Assembly (NCBI GenBank): GCA_947624775.1
Contig: CANQLT010000009.1
Span: 1 to 45,751 of the forward strand
DNA from: an uncultured Monoglobus sp.
GTDB taxonomy: Bacteria > Bacillota > Clostridia > Monoglobales > Monoglobaceae
Direction of reading: 5' to 3'
Length of the DNA: 45,751 nucleotides
In this document: piece after piece, positions 7,874 to 18,177 of the stretch
Layout: every line of letters begins with the position of its first letter
Numbering within the stretch: position 1 is the first letter of the stretch
Position numbers and translations under genes: made by a program
Notes under the pieces: model-generated
Seen by the model: only the letters and a program-made list of their open reading frames with translations
What the model was told of the DNA's origin: nothing
Databases searched by the model: none

Positions 7874-8656
7874 GTGTCAATACTTGAAGTTAACAATATA
7901 CATAAAAGTTTCGGCAAAACCAAGGTTTTGCAGGGCGTGGATTTCACTATGGAGCAGGGCGAGGTCCTGGTTATCCTCGGCTCGTCGGGCAGCGGCAAAA
8001 CCACGCTGCTGCGCTGCCTGAATTTCCTGGAGACCGCCGACAAGGGAAAAATATTCGTCGACGGCCGCCTGATCTTCGACGCGGACAACAAGCAGAAGCC
8101 CTCCCGCGCCGAGATAAGGGAGCGGCAGCTGAATTTCGGGCTGGTGTTCCAGTCGTTCAATCTGTTTCCTCAGTACAGCGCCCTTGAGAACGTGACGCTT
8201 GCGCCCAAGCTGCTGGCTAAGGAGCGGGCCGATTTCAAGCAGAACAAGGCCGCGATATATGACGAGATCGAGAAAAGCGCCATAGCCCTGCTCGACGACG
8301 TGGGGCTCAAGGACAAGATGAACAACTATCCCTGCGAGCTGAGCGGCGGACAGCAGCAGAGGGTCTCGATCGCCCGCGCGATGGCTCAGGACCCGAAGAT
8401 TCTGTTTTTCGACGAGCCCACGTCGGCGCTCGACCCCGAGCTTACCGGCGAGGTGCTGAAAATAATCAGGAGCCTTGCCGCCGAGCACAAGACCATGGTG
8501 ATTGTCACCCACGAGATCGAGTTCGCCAGAAACGTGGCGGACAAGATCGTGTTCATGTCGGAGGGCGTGATCGTGGAGCAGGGCGCCCCCGAGGAAGTTA
8601 TCGACCACCCCAAGCAGGAGTGCACCCGCGCGTTTTTAAATAAATTAAGCAAATAG
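7874..8656 (+). CDS. Amino-acid ABC transporter ATP-binding protein
   Basis: A 260-residue ATPase of the GlnQ/HisP type. Walker A GSSGSGKTT, Q-loop region GLVFQSFNLFPQYS, signature LSGGQQQR, Walker B ILFFDEPTSALDPE and H-loop VTHEIEFA are all intact. The GTG at 7874 is chosen because AAGGGGG lies 8 nt before it and the protein then begins at the usual SILEVNNIHKSFG; an ATG at 7841 would overlap the permease gene without a ribosome site. A stretch around residues 60-75 (RLIFDADNKQKPSRAEIRE) is a little longer than in GlnQ. It is the last gene of the operon; no clear terminator was found before the ribosomal promoter. Confidence 0.9.
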   Translation: MSILEVNNIHKSFGKTKVLQGVDFTMEQGEVLVILGSSGSGKTTLLRCLNFLETADKGKIFVDGRLIFDADNKQKPSRAEIRERQLNFGLVFQSFNLFPQYSALENVTLAPKLLAKERADFKQNKAAIYDEIEKSAIALLDDVGLKDKMNNYPCELSGGQQQRVSIARAMAQDPKILFFDEPTSALDPELTGEVLKIIRSLAAEHKTMVIVTHEIEFARNVADKIVFMSEGVIVEQGAPEEVIDHPKQECTRAFLNKLSK

Positions 8657-8755
8657 AGTGTATGAGAGGTCAAATTCAATATAAATCCTGAGCAAAATGT
8701 GCAGAAAATTACTTCGATTTTGATTAATTTTGTGTAAATTTTACCGAAATTTTTC

Positions 8756-8784
8756 TTGACATTATTTGCTGAAGGTAGTATAAT
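8756..8784 (+). promoter_or_regulatory. Consensus promoter of the S10 ribosomal operon
   Basis: TTGACA (8756-8761), exactly 17 bp, TATAAT (8779-8784): a perfect sigma-A consensus. The predicted start near 8791 leaves a leader of about 285 nt before rpsJ. Confidence 0.92.
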
Positions 8785-8790
8785 AATCGA

Positions 8791-9076
8791 GTGTGACGCG
8801 ACCATGACTATGATCCCGGAGGTGGCAAACGGCGCAGATACGTCGGTTTGGGAATTTCGGGGGAGATTGTCCGGTTTCGAAAAACAGGGCGGAAGGTCAC
8901 ATTTTTATGAATACGGATTTGCTTTGCTCCCGCGGGATTTTTGCGGGCTTTTGGCAAAACTGTGTCAATTCCTCCCGAGTGCGTATCCGAAAGGATATGT
9001 TATTCGGGTTTAATTATTCGATCCGCGCGAAACGCCCGGCGCGGTGTAAAACTTATTTATAAGGAGGGTACCAAGA
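8791..9076 (+). promoter_or_regulatory. Structured 5' leader of rpsJ (candidate autoregulatory RNA)
   Basis: This non-coding leader contains three hairpins near its 3' end. The first is CCCGC / GCGGG (8929-8933, 8943-8947) followed by CTTTTGG, terminator-like but weak. The second, 8974-9008, has an outer stem CCCGAGT / ATTCGGG, a 3x4 internal loop and an inner stem TATCC / GGATA closed by a GAAA tetraloop. The third is CCGCGC / GCGCGG (9023-9044). The ribosome site AAGGAGGG follows at 9061. In E. coli L4 controls the S10 operon through its leader; whether a ribosomal protein binds here is inference. Confidence 0.5.
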
Positions 9077-9385
9077 ATGGCAACAGAAAGAATCAGAATC
9101 AGACTGAAGGCTTACGACGCGAACCTTATCGACCAGAGCGCCGCTAAGATCGTGGAGACGGCAAAGAGATCAGGCGCGAAGGTGTCGGGCCCCATCCCGC
9201 TTCCCACGAAGAAGGAGATCGTAACGATACTGAGAGCGGTCCACATGTACAAGGACTCGCGCGAGCAGTTTGAGCTGAGAACGCACAAGAGACTGATCGA
9301 TGTGCTCAATCCCAACGGAAAGACCATCGACGCGCTCAAGCACCTTGACCTGCCGGCGGGTGTTGACATTGAGCTTAAGATATAA
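9077..9385 (+). CDS. rpsJ: 30S ribosomal protein S10
   Basis: A 102-residue S10 of normal length, with the conserved [10 protein letters not shown] loop and [13 protein letters not shown] segment. S10 sits in the head of the 30S subunit and also acts as NusE in antitermination. It opens the superoperon behind a long structured leader. A 103-nt gap follows before rplC; it contains a small hairpin TTGGTT / AACCAA (9406-9426). Confidence 0.98.
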   Translation: MATERIRIRLKAYDANLIDQSAAKIVETAKRSGAKVSGPIPLPTKKEIVTILRAVHMYKDSREQFELRTHKRLIDVLNPNGKTIDALKHLDLPAGVDIELKI

Positions 9386-9488
9386 CAGGCGGCAAAACAA
9401 AAATTTTGGTTATGTTGGGGAACCAACCGCTGGCCCGCGGGTATGTTTAAGCCTAAACCGATGCTCGTGTATATAGGAGGAAAAATTT

Positions 9489-10124
9489 ATGAAAAAGGCG
9501 ATCTTAGGAAAAAAGATTGGTATGACTCAGGTATTCACCGAGGACGGACAGCTTATCCCTGTTTCGGTTATCGAGGCGGGACCGTGTCCGGTGGTACAGA
9601 AGAAAACCGAGGAAGTTGACGGCTACACCGCCGTTCAGGTCGGTTTTGAGGACAAGAAGGAAAGACGCGCGAACAAGCCCGAAAAAGGTCACTTCGGCAA
9701 GGCCGGCGTTCCCGTTAAGAGATACTTGAGGGAGCTCAAGCTGGACGGAGCCGCCGATATGAAGGTCGGCGACCAGCTGACGGTTTCCCAGTTCGAGGCG
9801 GGCGAGACGGTCGACGTTACCGGAACCAGCAAGGGTCACGGATACGCTGGCGTTATCAAGAGATGGGGCACCCACAGAGGTCCCATGACTCACGGCTCCC
9901 ACTATCACAGAGGCCCCGGTTCGATGGGCGCCTGCTCGGATCCGTCGAGAGTTTTCAAGGGCAAGAAGCTCCCCGGCCACTACGGCGTGGATAAGGTGAC
10001 GATTCTGAACCTTGATTTGGTTAAAATAGACACAGAGCGCAATCTTCTGTTGGTCAAGGGCTCGATTCCGGGTCCCAAGGGCGGCTTGGTTGTTGTTCGC
10101 AACGCAGTCAAGGCAAGAGCCTAA
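9489..10124 (+). CDS. rplC: 50S ribosomal protein L3
   Basis: A 211-residue L3. The extension that reaches the peptidyl-transferase region is conserved: [16 protein letters not shown], then [17 protein letters not shown] and the KKLPGHYG motif. L3 is one of the first proteins to join the 50S subunit. TAGGAGGAAAA precedes the ATG. Confidence 0.98.
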   Translation: MKKAILGKKIGMTQVFTEDGQLIPVSVIEAGPCPVVQKKTEEVDGYTAVQVGFEDKKERRANKPEKGHFGKAGVPVKRYLRELKLDGAADMKVGDQLTVSQFEAGETVDVTGTSKGHGYAGVIKRWGTHRGPMTHGSHYHRGPGSMGACSDPSRVFKGKKLPGHYGVDKVTILNLDLVKIDTERNLLLVKGSIPGPKGGLVVVRNAVKARA

Positions 10125-10150
10125 CCCGCAGAGAGAGGAGGATATAGAGA

Positions 10151-10774
10151 ATGCCTACAGTAGACGTTTATAACACCGACGGTCAGGTTGTCGGTTCAAT
10201 AGATTTGAATGAAAACGTGTTCGGCGTAGAAGTCAACACAAGCGTAATGCATGAGGTAGTCGTTAACTATCTGGCAAACCAGAGACAGGGCACACAGTCG
10301 ACGCTGACCCGCACAGAGGTCCGCGGCGGCGGAATCAAGCCCTGGCGCCAGAAGGGAACGGGCCGCGCAAGACAGGGCAGTATCCGCGCTCCCCAGTGGG
10401 TAGGCGGCGGCGTTGCTCTCGGCCCCAAGCCCAGAGACTACAGCTACAGAGTAAACAAGAAGGTTAAGAGGCTGGCGCTCAAGTCCGCGCTTTCGTCTAA
10501 AGTAGAGGACAGCGACATCATCGTTCTGGACTCGCTCAAGTGCGACGAGTACAAGACAAAGCAGATCGCGGACATGCTCAAAAAGCTGGGCGTTACCGAG
10601 AAGGCGCTGATCGTTCTTCCCGAGAACGACAAGAAGATCGTTAACTCGGCGAGAAACATCAAGGGCGTTGACGCCACATATGTCGGTGAGATCAACACCT
10701 ACGCGGTGCTTAATCACACAAAGTGCATCGTATTGAAAGATGCGGTAGCAAAGCTTGAGGAGGTGTACGCGTAA
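10151..10774 (+). CDS. rplD: 50S ribosomal protein L4
   Basis: A 207-residue L4 with the tunnel-lining loop motif [19 protein letters not shown] and the following [20 protein letters not shown]4 lines the exit tunnel and, in E. coli, represses its own operon; that makes it the prime candidate ligand for the leader upstream of rpsJ. Its TAA stop shares one base with the rplW start (TAATG), so the two are translationally coupled. Confidence 0.98.
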   Translation: MPTVDVYNTDGQVVGSIDLNENVFGVEVNTSVMHEVVVNYLANQRQGTQSTLTRTEVRGGGIKPWRQKGTGRARQGSIRAPQWVGGGVALGPKPRDYSYRVNKKVKRLALKSALSSKVEDSDIIVLDSLKCDEYKTKQIADMLKKLGVTEKALIVLPENDKKIVNSARNIKGVDATYVGEINTYAVLNHTKCIVLKDAVAKLEEVYA

Positions 10775-11058
10775 TGGTAGCACACGATATTATCAGAAAA
10801 CCTATCATAACAGAAAAGAGTATGGATCAGGTTGCGGACAGAAAGTACACTTTCGAGGTTGCGAAAGGCGCTAACAAGATCGAGATCAAAAAGGCCGTTG
10901 AGGAGATATTCAACGTTGAGGTCGAGAGAGTCACAACGATGAACTATAACGGAAAGCCCAAGAGACAGGGCGTTCACTTCGGCAAGAGAGCCGACTGGAA
11001 AAAGGCCGTTGTAAAGCTCACTCCCGGCAGCAAGACGATTGAGCTGTTCGAAGCGTAA
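10774..11058 (+). CDS. rplW: 50S ribosomal protein L23
   Basis: A 94-residue L23 with [12 protein letters not shown] at the start and the beta-hairpin [24 protein letters not shown] region that lies by the tunnel exit, where trigger factor and SRP dock. It starts inside the stop codon of rplD. Confidence 0.97.
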   Translation: MVAHDIIRKPIITEKSMDQVADRKYTFEVAKGANKIEIKKAVEEIFNVEVERVTTMNYNGKPKRQGVHFGKRADWKKAVVKLTPGSKTIELFEA

Positions 11059-11095
11059 TAAACCTTGAAAAATAGCAGATAAGGAGATTTGAAAA

Positions 11096-11929
11096 ATGGG
11101 TATAAAAAAATATAATCCAACAACACCTTCGCTGCGTCAGATGACATGTTCCACGTTTGAGGAGATCGACAAGGTAGCGCCTGAGAAATCTCTGCTCCGC
11201 CCCTTAAAGAGCAAGGCGGGACGCAACTCATACGGCAGGATCACTGTGAGACACCGCGGCGGCGGCACAAAGAGAAAGTACAGAATCATTGACTTTAAGA
11301 GAAACAAGGACGGAATGGAAGCCACCGTTCAGTCCATTGAGTACGATCCCAACAGATCGGCAAACATCGCTCTCATCGAGTACGAGGACGGAGTTAAGAA
11401 TTATATCATCGCTCCCCTCGGCCTCAAAAAGGGCGACAAGGTCATCTCCGGCGACGGCGCCGACATCAAGCCCGGCAACGCCATGGAGATCAAAAACATT
11501 CCCGTCGGCACAATGATCTACAACATCGAATTAAGCCCCGGAAAGGGCGGCCAGATGGTTAGAAGCGCCGGCAACACGGCTCAGCTGATGGCTAAGGAAA
11601 ACGGATACGCGCAGGTAAGACTGCCCAGCGGCGAGGTAAGAATGGTAAGACTTAACTGCCGCGCTACTATCGGACAGGTCGGAAACGCGGATTACGAGAA
11701 CATCAATCTGGGCAAGGCGGGCAGAAAGCGCCACATGGGCTGGCGTCCCACCGTTCGAGGCGTCGTTATGAATCCTAACGACCACCCCCACGGCGGCGGC
11801 GAAGGAAAGTCCCCCATCGGTATGCCCAGCCCTGTTACCCCCTGGGGTAAGCCCACGCTGGGTTACAAGACCAGAAACAAGAAGAAGGCGTCCAACAAGT
11901 TTATCGTTAAGAGACGCAACAGTAAATAA
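11096..11929 (+). CDS. rplB: 50S ribosomal protein L2
   Basis: A 277-residue L2. It has the RNA-binding [18 protein letters not shown] region, and the C-terminal loop near the peptidyl-transferase centre, [17 protein letters not shown], with the essential His. AAGGAG lies before the ATG. Confidence 0.98.
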   Translation: MGIKKYNPTTPSLRQMTCSTFEEIDKVAPEKSLLRPLKSKAGRNSYGRITVRHRGGGTKRKYRIIDFKRNKDGMEATVQSIEYDPNRSANIALIEYEDGVKNYIIAPLGLKKGDKVISGDGADIKPGNAMEIKNIPVGTMIYNIELSPGKGGQMVRSAGNTAQLMAKENGYAQVRLPSGEVRMVRLNCRATIGQVGNADYENINLGKAGRKRHMGWRPTVRGVVMNPNDHPHGGGEGKSPIGMPSPVTPWGKPTLGYKTRNKKKASNKFIVKRRNSK

Positions 11930-11943
11930 GGAGGGAATAGAGA

Positions 11944-12216
11944 ATGGGCAGAAGTATTAAAAAAGGACCTTTCGTTGACAAAAAGCTCCTGGCGAGAATC
12001 GTCGCCATGAACGAGAAAAACGAAAAGAACGTTCTCAAGACATGGTCAAGAGCTTCCACGATATTCCCTGAGATGGTAGGTCATACCATAGCGGTTTATG
12101 ACGGAAGAAAGCACGTTCCCGTGTATGTTAGTGAGGATATGGTCGGCCACAAGCTGGGCGAGTTTGCTCCCACAAGAACATTCAGAGGCCATGCCGGCGC
12201 CAAGACGACAGGCTAA
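11944..12216 (+). CDS. rpsS: 30S ribosomal protein S19
   Basis: A 90-residue S19, with [14 protein letters not shown] at the N-terminus and [18 protein letters not shown] at the C-terminus. It pairs with S13 in the 30S head. AGGAGG is 7-8 nt upstream. Confidence 0.98.
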   Translation: MGRSIKKGPFVDKKLLARIVAMNEKNEKNVLKTWSRASTIFPEMVGHTIAVYDGRKHVPVYVSEDMVGHKLGEFAPTRTFRGHAGAKTTG

Positions 12217-12266
12217 GGCTTGAGAGAACGAAAGTATTGAATTGAATTGAAAGGAGCCATACAGAT

Positions 12267-12602
12267 ATGGAAGCAGTAGCAAAGGTTACTCATGTGCGTA
12301 TTGCGCCGCGCAAAGTCCGCATTGTTATCGACCTTATCAGAAACAAGCCGGTAGGCGAGGCAATCGGTATCCTGAGACACACGCCCAAGGCGGCGAGCCC
12401 CGTTGTTGAGAAGCTTTTAAACTCCGCGATAGCCAATGCCGAAAACAACCATCACATGGATGTTGAAAAGCTGTATATCTCGGAAATTTACGCAGATCAG
12501 GGCCCGACACTCAAGAGGATCCAGGCGAGAGCCCAGGGACGCGCGTTCAGAATAAACAAGAAAACAAGCCACATAACAGTAAAACTTCAGGAGAAGGAAT
12601 AA
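12267..12602 (+). CDS. rplV: 50S ribosomal protein L22
   Basis: A 111-residue L22. The [20 protein letters not shown]-terminus and the tunnel beta-hairpin [19 protein letters not shown] are conserved; this loop forms the exit-tunnel constriction with L4. AAAGGAG precedes the ATG. Confidence 0.98.
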   Translation: MEAVAKVTHVRIAPRKVRIVIDLIRNKPVGEAIGILRHTPKAASPVVEKLLNSAIANAENNHHMDVEKLYISEIYADQGPTLKRIQARAQGRAFRINKKTSHITVKLQEKE

Positions 12603-12619
12603 GATAGGAGGAAAACAGC

Positions 12620-13363
12620 ATGGGTCAGAAAGTTAATCCGCATGGTCTCAGAGTAGGTATAATCAAAGACTGGGATTCACGTTGGTTTGCAAGCAAAAAA
12701 GACTTCGGCGACAGCCTCGTTGAGGACTATAACCTCAGAAAATTCTTGAAAGAGAAGTTATTCCAGGCCGGAGTTTCTAAAATAGAAATTGAAAAATTCG
12801 CGAACAAGGTTCGCATCTCCATCCATGCCGGCAAGCCGGGCATAGTTATCGGCAAGGGCGGCAGTGAGATAGAGAAGCTCAAGAAAGAGCTTGAGAAGAT
12901 GACGGGCAAGACCATCATCTTAAACGTTATTGAGGTCAGAAGCCCCGACCTCGACGCACAGCTGGTCGCCGAGAACATCGCCTCGCAGCTTGAGAGACGT
13001 ATTTCTTTCAGAAAAGCTATGAAGCAGTGCATGGGCAGAGCCATGAAGCTGGGCGCCAAGGGTATCAAGACTCAGGTATCGGGCCGCGTTGGCGGAGCCG
13101 AGATCGCCAGAGTTGAGCATTACCACGAGGGCACGATTCCGCTGCAGACACTGAGAGCGGACATCGACTACGGCTTTGCCGAGGCCAACACAACCTACGG
13201 CAAAATCGGCGTAAAGACATGGATTTATAAGGGCGAGGTCCTCACCGACAAGGCGGTGACCGCCAGATCGGCCGAGAATAACGACCGCCGTCCCCGCAGA
13301 AGAAACAGATCGGATGCTCCCAGACAGCGCAGAAACGCCGATCAGAGAGGAGGCAGAAGATAA
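12620..13363 (+). CDS. rpsC: 30S ribosomal protein S3
   Basis: A 247-residue S3 with a type II KH domain ([18 protein letters not shown] near residue 75) and the C-terminal mRNA-entry segment [19 protein letters not shown]. It ends with a basic low-complexity tail rich in Arg, Asn and Asp, common in Clostridia. The stop overlaps the rplP start as TAATG. Confidence 0.98.
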   Translation: MGQKVNPHGLRVGIIKDWDSRWFASKKDFGDSLVEDYNLRKFLKEKLFQAGVSKIEIEKFANKVRISIHAGKPGIVIGKGGSEIEKLKKELEKMTGKTIILNVIEVRSPDLDAQLVAENIASQLERRISFRKAMKQCMGRAMKLGAKGIKTQVSGRVGGAEIARVEHYHEGTIPLQTLRADIDYGFAEANTTYGKIGVKTWIYKGEVLTDKAVTARSAENNDRRPRRRNRSDAPRQRRNADQRGGRR

Positions 13364-13794
13364 TGTTATCTCCCAAAAGAGTTAAGTACAGAAGAGTTCA
13401 CCGCGGCCGCATGAAGGGCGCGGCACACAGAGGAAACCGTGTGTCCTACGGTGAGTACGGCCTGATGGCGGCTGCTCCCGCGTGGGTGACAAGCAATCAG
13501 ATAGAGGCTGCCCGTGTAGCGATGACCCGTTACACCAAGAGAGGCGGTAAAGTATGGATAAAAATATTCCCCGATAAGAGCGTGACCAAGAAGCCCGCCG
13601 AGACCCGTATGGGTAAAGGTAAGGGCGCGCCCGAGTACTGGGTAGCGGTCGTAAAGCCCGGAAAGGTTATGTTCGAGATCGGAGGAGTATCGGAGAATGT
13701 CGCCCGAGAGGCGCTGCGTCTTGCCATGCACAAGCTGCCGATGAAGTGCAAGTTTGTCAGAAAGGCTGACCAAGAAACGGAAGGTGATAGTTAA
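13363..13794 (+). CDS. rplP: 50S ribosomal protein L16
   Basis: A 143-residue L16: [19 protein letters not shown] at the start and the conserved [19 protein letters not shown] segment. L16 contacts the A-site tRNA. It is coupled by one-base overlaps to both rpsC before it and rpmC after it. Confidence 0.98.
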   Translation: MLSPKRVKYRRVHRGRMKGAAHRGNRVSYGEYGLMAAAPAWVTSNQIEAARVAMTRYTKRGGKVWIKIFPDKSVTKKPAETRMGKGKGAPEYWVAVVKPGKVMFEIGGVSENVAREALRLAMHKLPMKCKFVRKADQETEGDS

Positions 13795-14006
13795 TGAAAA
13801 TAAATGAAATTAGAGATCTTTCTCCCCAGGAGCTTGAGGATAAGGTTCAGGACTTAAAGGAAGAGCTGTTCAACTTACGTTTTCAAAACGCTACCAACCA
13901 GCTTGACAATCCGATGAGAATGGTTAGCGTAAAGAAAGAAATCGCGAGATGCAAAACAGTTATAAAAGAGAAGCAGCTGGGTTTGAATACCAGCATTAAC
14001 GCGTAG
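13794..14006 (+). CDS. rpmC: 50S ribosomal protein L29
   Basis: A 70-residue helical L29, with [23 protein letters not shown] at the N-terminus. It lies beside L23 at the tunnel exit. Its ATG is embedded in the rplP stop (TAATG). Confidence 0.97.
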   Translation: MKINEIRDLSPQELEDKVQDLKEELFNLRFQNATNQLDNPMRMVSVKKEIARCKTVIKEKQLGLNTSINA

Positions 14007-14019
14007 GAGGTGCGGATAA

Positions 14020-14277
14020 ATGGAAGAGCGTAATTATCGTAAGACCCGCGTCGGCGAGGTAACAAGCGACAAGATGGACAAGACGATCGTCGTTACCATC
14101 AAGGAAAACATAAAGCACCCCCTCTATAACAAGGTAATGAAAAGAACCTATAAGCTCAAGGCGCACGACGAGAACAACGAGTGCGGCATTGGCGACAGAG
14201 TAAGGGTTATGGAGACCAGACCTCTCTCTAAGGACAAGAGATGGAGACTGGTTGAGATAATTGAGAAGGCGAAATAA
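14020..14277 (+). CDS. rpsQ: 30S ribosomal protein S17
   Basis: An 85-residue OB-fold S17, with [19 protein letters not shown] and the central [18 protein letters not shown] loop. Start supported by AGGAGG, about 7 nt before the ATG. Confidence 0.98.
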   Translation: MEERNYRKTRVGEVTSDKMDKTIVVTIKENIKHPLYNKVMKRTYKLKAHDENNECGIGDRVRVMETRPLSKDKRWRLVEIIEKAK

Positions 14278-14328
14278 TTTTGCCTGCCCGCAATTTAATT
14301 TTAGAAATCAGATAGGAGGAAATCCGTT

Positions 14329-14697
14329 ATGGTACAACAGCAAACTATATTAAAGGTTGCTGACAACAGCGGCGCTAAGGAGATCCTGTGCATCCGCGTT
14401 ATGGGCGGTTCTTTCAGAAGATACGGAAATATAGGCGACGTTATAACCGCTTCGGTAAAAAAAGCAACGCCCGGCGGCGGTGTCAAGAAGGGCGACGTTG
14501 TCAAGGCCGTTATCGTCCGCACCAAGAAGGGTATACAGAGAAACGACGGTTCAAAGATCAGATTTGACGAGAATGCCGCTGTTTTGATCAGGGATGACAA
14601 GACCCCGAGAGGAACACGTATATTCGGCCCTGTCGCCAGAGAGCTGAGAGATAAGGACTACATGAAGATCCTGTCTCTTGCCCCCGAGGTACTGTAA
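14329..14697 (+). CDS. rplN: 50S ribosomal protein L14
   Basis: A 122-residue L14, with [18 protein letters not shown] at the start and [14 protein letters not shown] inside. It forms an intersubunit bridge with 16S RNA. A small hairpin GCCGG / CCGGC lies in the 67-nt gap that follows. Confidence 0.98.
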   Translation: MVQQQTILKVADNSGAKEILCIRVMGGSFRRYGNIGDVITASVKKATPGGGVKKGDVVKAVIVRTKKGIQRNDGSKIRFDENAAVLIRDDKTPRGTRIFGPVARELRDKDYMKILSLAPEVL

Positions 14698-14764
14698 GGC
14701 GGCGGACAGAGAATATTTGAGCTAAGGCCGGCACGTCCGGCAGAATATGAATAGGAGGAATACG

Positions 14765-15085
14765 ATGTCTACAAAAATGCATGTCAGAACCGGCGATCAG
14801 GTAATAGTTCGCAGCGGCAAAGACAAGGGCAAAAAAGGCAAGGTTTTATCCGTTGACACGGATAAGCGCACCGTTATCGTAGAAGGCGTATCTATAGCCA
14901 CAAAGCATAAGAAGCCCCGCAGAATGGGCGAGGTCGGAGGCATTATCCAGCAGGAGACGCCTATATACGCCAGCAAGGTTATGCACCTCTGCGACAAGTG
15001 CGGATCTCCCACAAGAGTAGGCCGCAAGGTTCTTGAGGACGGCTCACATGTGCGCTACTGCAAGAAGTGCGGAGAAACGTTTTAA
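14765..15085 (+). CDS. rplX: 50S ribosomal protein L24
   Basis: A 106-residue L24 with its KOW motif (GDQVIVRSGKDKGKKGKVL). The C-terminal half holds LCDKCGSPTRVG and YCKKCGETF, two CxxC pairs that could bind zinc, as in many Firmicute L24 proteins. The ATG at 14765 follows TAGGAGG; an in-frame ATG at 14747 lies before that site and is rejected. Confidence 0.97.
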   Translation: MSTKMHVRTGDQVIVRSGKDKGKKGKVLSVDTDKRTVIVEGVSIATKHKKPRRMGEVGGIIQQETPIYASKVMHLCDKCGSPTRVGRKVLEDGSHVRYCKKCGETF

Positions 15086-15117
15086 CCTAAACTTCAGGAA
15101 GGAGGTAAAAGTCTGAT

Positions 15118-15654
15118 ATGAGACTTGAAGAGAGATATAACAACGAGATCAAGGACGCTATGATGGCCAAGTTCAGCTACAAGAGCGTTATGGAGATTCC
15201 CAAGCTCGTTAAGGTGGTCATCAACATGGGCGTCAGCGACGCCAGAGAGAACTCAAAGGCCTGCGACAGCGCTGCCGGAGACCTTGCCGTTATCACGGGC
15301 CAGAAGGCCGTTATAACAAAGGCAAAGAAGTCCGTTGCGCAGTTCAAGGTTAGAGAAGGCATGAACCTGGGCTGCAAGGTTACCCTCAGACGCTCGCGCA
15401 TGTACGAGTTCGTTGACAGACTCTTTAACGCGGCTCTGCCCCGCGTACGCGACTTCAGAGGAATCAATCCCAATTCTTTCGACGGCAGAGGCAATTATAA
15501 CCTCGGCATCAAGGAGCAGCTGATTTTCCCTGAGATCGAATATGATAAGATCGACAAAATCAGAGGTATGGATATAACATTTGTAACAACCGCCAAGACC
15601 GACGAGGAGGCAAAAGAGCTTCTCACTCTGATGGGCGCGCCGTTTACAAGGTAG
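15118..15654 (+). CDS. rplE: 50S ribosomal protein L5
   Basis: A 178-residue L5 that binds 5S rRNA. Recognisable: [16 protein letters not shown], the [19 protein letters not shown] loop that meets P-site tRNA, and [20 protein letters not shown]. In E. coli the S8 repressor site is at the start of this gene; I did not identify a copy here. Confidence 0.98.
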   Translation: MRLEERYNNEIKDAMMAKFSYKSVMEIPKLVKVVINMGVSDARENSKACDSAAGDLAVITGQKAVITKAKKSVAQFKVREGMNLGCKVTLRRSRMYEFVDRLFNAALPRVRDFRGINPNSFDGRGNYNLGIKEQLIFPEIEYDKIDKIRGMDITFVTTAKTDEEAKELLTLMGAPFTR

Positions 15655-15695
15655 TACCGAACAGGCGAATAAGCGAATAAGGAGGAAAAAAGCTT

Positions 15696-15881
15696 ATGGC
15701 TAAAAAGGCAATGATTAATAAGCAGCAGAAAAAGCAGAAGTATTCGACGCGCGAGTACAACAGATGCAAGATTTGCGGCAGACCGCATGCTTATCTTCGC
15801 AAGTTCGGTATTTGCAGAATATGCTTCCGCGAGCTTGCTTACAAGGGCCAGATTCCGGGCGTTAAAAAAGCTTCCTGGTAA
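15696..15881 (+). CDS. rpsZ: 30S ribosomal protein S14, zinc-binding type
   Basis: A 61-residue short S14 with both zinc pairs, [10 protein letters not shown] and [10 protein letters not shown], the form found in Firmicutes in place of the longer C-minus S14. AGGAGG precedes the ATG. The 131-nt gap that follows (15882-16012) has no gene; it can form nested short stems (GGGG..CCCC outside, GTCT-TATG-AGAC inside). Confidence 0.97.
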   Translation: MAKKAMINKQQKKQKYSTREYNRCKICGRPHAYLRKFGICRICFRELAYKGQIPGVKKASW

Positions 15882-16012
15882 GAGTTGCCGCGCCCGGCGC
15901 AATACAGTTACAGTATAAACACGCAGGGGTCAGGTGGTCTTATGAGACGGAAAACCAAACCGGCCCCGATGTCCGATAAAAAGGAAGTCCGATAATAAGG
16001 AGGTAAGTCTAA

Positions 16013-16411
16013 ATGCATATTACAGATCCTATAGCTGATATGCTGACCAGAATCAGAAACGCGAACAACGCGAGACACGAGACTGTTGATATTCCCGCGT
16101 CGAACATGAAAAAGGCTATCGCGGAGATCCTGGTAAACGAGGGATATGTTAAGAGCGCCGAATACATCGACGACGGCGTTCAGGGTGTAATCCGTATCAC
16201 ACTTAAATATGCGGAAAATAAGCAGAAGGTATTAACAGGCCTCAAGAGGGTTTCAAAGCCCGGCCTGAGATCATACGCGTCCAAGGATGAGCTGCCGAGA
16301 GTGTTAAAGGGTCTCGGTATCGCGATAATCTCAACATCCAAAGGCGTTATGACGGATAAAGAAGCGCGCCGCCAGAACGTTGGCGGAGAAGTGCTGGCAT
16401 TCATTTGGTAA
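16013..16411 (+). CDS. rpsH: 30S ribosomal protein S8
   Basis: A 132-residue S8, with [14 protein letters not shown] at the start and the C-terminal [24 protein letters not shown]-binding motif. S8 is the classical repressor of the spc genes. AGGAGG precedes the ATG. Confidence 0.98.
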   Translation: MHITDPIADMLTRIRNANNARHETVDIPASNMKKAIAEILVNEGYVKSAEYIDDGVQGVIRITLKYAENKQKVLTGLKRVSKPGLRSYASKDELPRVLKGLGIAIISTSKGVMTDKEARRQNVGGEVLAFIW

Positions 16412-16433
16412 CAGGAGAAAGGAGGAGAATTCA

Positions 16434-16979
16434 TTGTCACGTATAGGAAAGATGCCGGTTACCATTCCCGCGGGAGTGGAGGTAACGATCGGCGCAAACA
16501 ATGAGGTGACCGTCAAGGGCCCCAAGGGTGAGCTTCACCAGGTTATGCCCGCCGAGATGGCCATCGCGAAAAACGGTGACACGATCGACGTAACGCGTCC
16601 TTCGGACATCAAGAGACATAAAGCTCTTCATGGTCTTACTCGTTCTCTGCTGCACAATATGGTTGTCGGCGCAAGCGAGGGATTCAAGAAAGAACTTGAG
16701 ATAAACGGTGTCGGCTACAGAGCCCAGAAACAGGGCAACAAGCTGGTCATGAACCTGGGCTACTCGCATCAGGTAGAGGTCGAGGAGATCGACGGCATCA
16801 CGATCGACGTTCCCAAGCCGAACCAGATCATTATCTCGGGTCCCGACAAACAGAAGGTAGGTCAGTTTGCCGCGGAAGTCAGAGAGAAGAGACCTCCCGA
16901 GCCTTATAAGGGCAAGGGTATCAAATACGTCGATGAGCACATCAGACGTAAGGAAGGTAAGACCGGCGCTAAGAAATAG
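16434..16979 (+). CDS. rplF: 50S ribosomal protein L6
   Basis: A 181-residue L6, beginning (M)[16 protein letters not shown] and ending with [22 protein letters not shown]. The start codon is TTG at 16434: AAAGGAGGAG lies 6-8 nt before it, and the usual L6 N-terminus begins exactly there. An ATG further upstream at 16380 is inside rpsH and would add 18 foreign residues. Confidence 0.97.
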   Translation: MSRIGKMPVTIPAGVEVTIGANNEVTVKGPKGELHQVMPAEMAIAKNGDTIDVTRPSDIKRHKALHGLTRSLLHNMVVGASEGFKKELEINGVGYRAQKQGNKLVMNLGYSHQVEVEEIDGITIDVPKPNQIIISGPDKQKVGQFAAEVREKRPPEPYKGKGIKYVDEHIRRKEGKTGAKK

Positions 16980-17000
16980 CGGCCGCAAGGAGGTGCGAAT

Positions 17001-17363
17001 ATGATAAAAAAGAAAAGCAGTAATGTAGCAAGACAGGCAAGACACCAGAGAGTCCGCAAAAAGATATCGGGCACGCCCGATCGTCCCAGACTCTGTGTTT
17101 TCAGAAGTCTTAAAAATATCTATGCTCAGGTAATTGACGACACGACCGGCAACACCCTGGCAGCCGCATCTTCCCTTGACGCCGAGCTTAAGGCATCATA
17201 CGGCGGAAACAAGGACGCGGCGAAGGCCGTTGGAGAGCTTATCGCCAAGAAGGCGCTCGACAAGGGCATAACAAACGTTGTGTTTGACAGAGGCGGATAT
17301 TTGTATCACGGCAGAGTTGCGGAGCTCGCCGCAGGCGCTCGCGAAGGCGGCCTGAAGTTTTAG
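17001..17363 (+). CDS. rplR: 50S ribosomal protein L18
   Basis: A 120-residue L18, the second 5S rRNA protein. Conserved segments are [27 protein letters not shown] and the C-terminal [25 protein letters not shown] precedes the ATG. Confidence 0.98.
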   Translation: MIKKKSSNVARQARHQRVRKKISGTPDRPRLCVFRSLKNIYAQVIDDTTGNTLAAASSLDAELKASYGGNKDAAKAVGELIAKKALDKGITNVVFDRGGYLYHGRVAELAAGAREGGLKF

Positions 17364-17389
17364 CGTTAAAGAAAGAGGTGAAACGATAA

Positions 17390-17920
17390 ATGGCAGAAAA
17401 GGGCGAAAGAACCAGAAAGCAGGAGCGCATCGACGCCGATGTGCTTGAGCTTGAGGAGAAAGTGGTTTATTTAAATCGTGTTGCAAAGGTTGTAAAGGGC
17501 GGCAGAAACTTCAGATTCAGCGCTCTGGTCGTAGTCGGTGACAACAACGGTCACGTGGGCTGCGGCATGGGCAAGGCGGCTGAAATTCCCGACGCTATAC
17601 GCAAGGGTATAGACGACGCCAAGAAGAATATGATAACCGTTCCCATCCTTGAGACAACGATCCCCCATGAAATTATCGGCGAATACGGCGCGGGCAGAGT
17701 TCTGCTCAAGCCTGCCGCGCAAGGTACCGGTGTTATCGCCGGAGGCGCGGCGCGTGCCGTGCTTGAGCTCGCGGGCATTAAGGATATAAGAACAAAGTGC
17801 CTGCGCAGCAATAATCCCAAGAACGTTGTGGCTGCTACTATCGAGGCGCTGGCTTCACTCAAGAGTCTTGAGGAGGTTGCCAGACTGAGAGGTAAGAAGC
17901 CCGAGGAGATTCTTGGCTAA
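17390..17920 (+). CDS. rpsE: 30S ribosomal protein S5
   Basis: A 176-residue S5. The double-stranded-RNA-binding N-domain contains [17 protein letters not shown] and the C-domain has [19 protein letters not shown] and [17 protein letters not shown]5 affects decoding accuracy. AGAGGTGAAA lies before the ATG. Confidence 0.98.
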   Translation: MAEKGERTRKQERIDADVLELEEKVVYLNRVAKVVKGGRNFRFSALVVVGDNNGHVGCGMGKAAEIPDAIRKGIDDAKKNMITVPILETTIPHEIIGEYGAGRVLLKPAAQGTGVIAGGAARAVLELAGIKDIRTKCLRSNNPKNVVAATIEALASLKSLEEVARLRGKKPEEILG

Positions 17921-17946
17921 AAGTTTAAAAACAGGAGGTAAGATCC

Positions 17947-18126
17947 TTGGCTAATACAATTAAAGTAACTTTAACCAAGAGCACCATCGGTGCAAAACCG
18001 GACCAGGTAGCCACAGTTAAGGCGCTGGGTCTTCGTAAGATGCATCAGACAGCAGAGCTGCCTGACAATCCTCAGGTAAGAGGAATGGTTTTCAAGGTAA
18101 AGCACCTTGTGACTGTAGCTGAATAA
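17947..18126 (+). CDS. rpmD: 50S ribosomal protein L30
   Basis: A 59-residue L30 that begins with a TTG start and is easy to miss. It reads (M)[17 protein letters not shown], then [19 protein letters not shown], and ends VKHLVTVAE, the usual L30 pattern and length. AGGAGGT lies 7 nt before the TTG. Its place between rpsE and rplO is canonical. Confidence 0.96.
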   Translation: MANTIKVTLTKSTIGAKPDQVATVKALGLRKMHQTAELPDNPQVRGMVFKVKHLVTVAE

Positions 18127-18177
18127 GGCGAAAGCCGTAAACTATTATTTTGATAAAAAAAGGAGGAGGTGGACTCT

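Noticed and set aside
8756-9013. Open frame of 85 codons over the rpsJ leader
   Set aside because: It starts in the -35 box of a perfect promoter, lacks a ribosome site and gives no recognisable protein.
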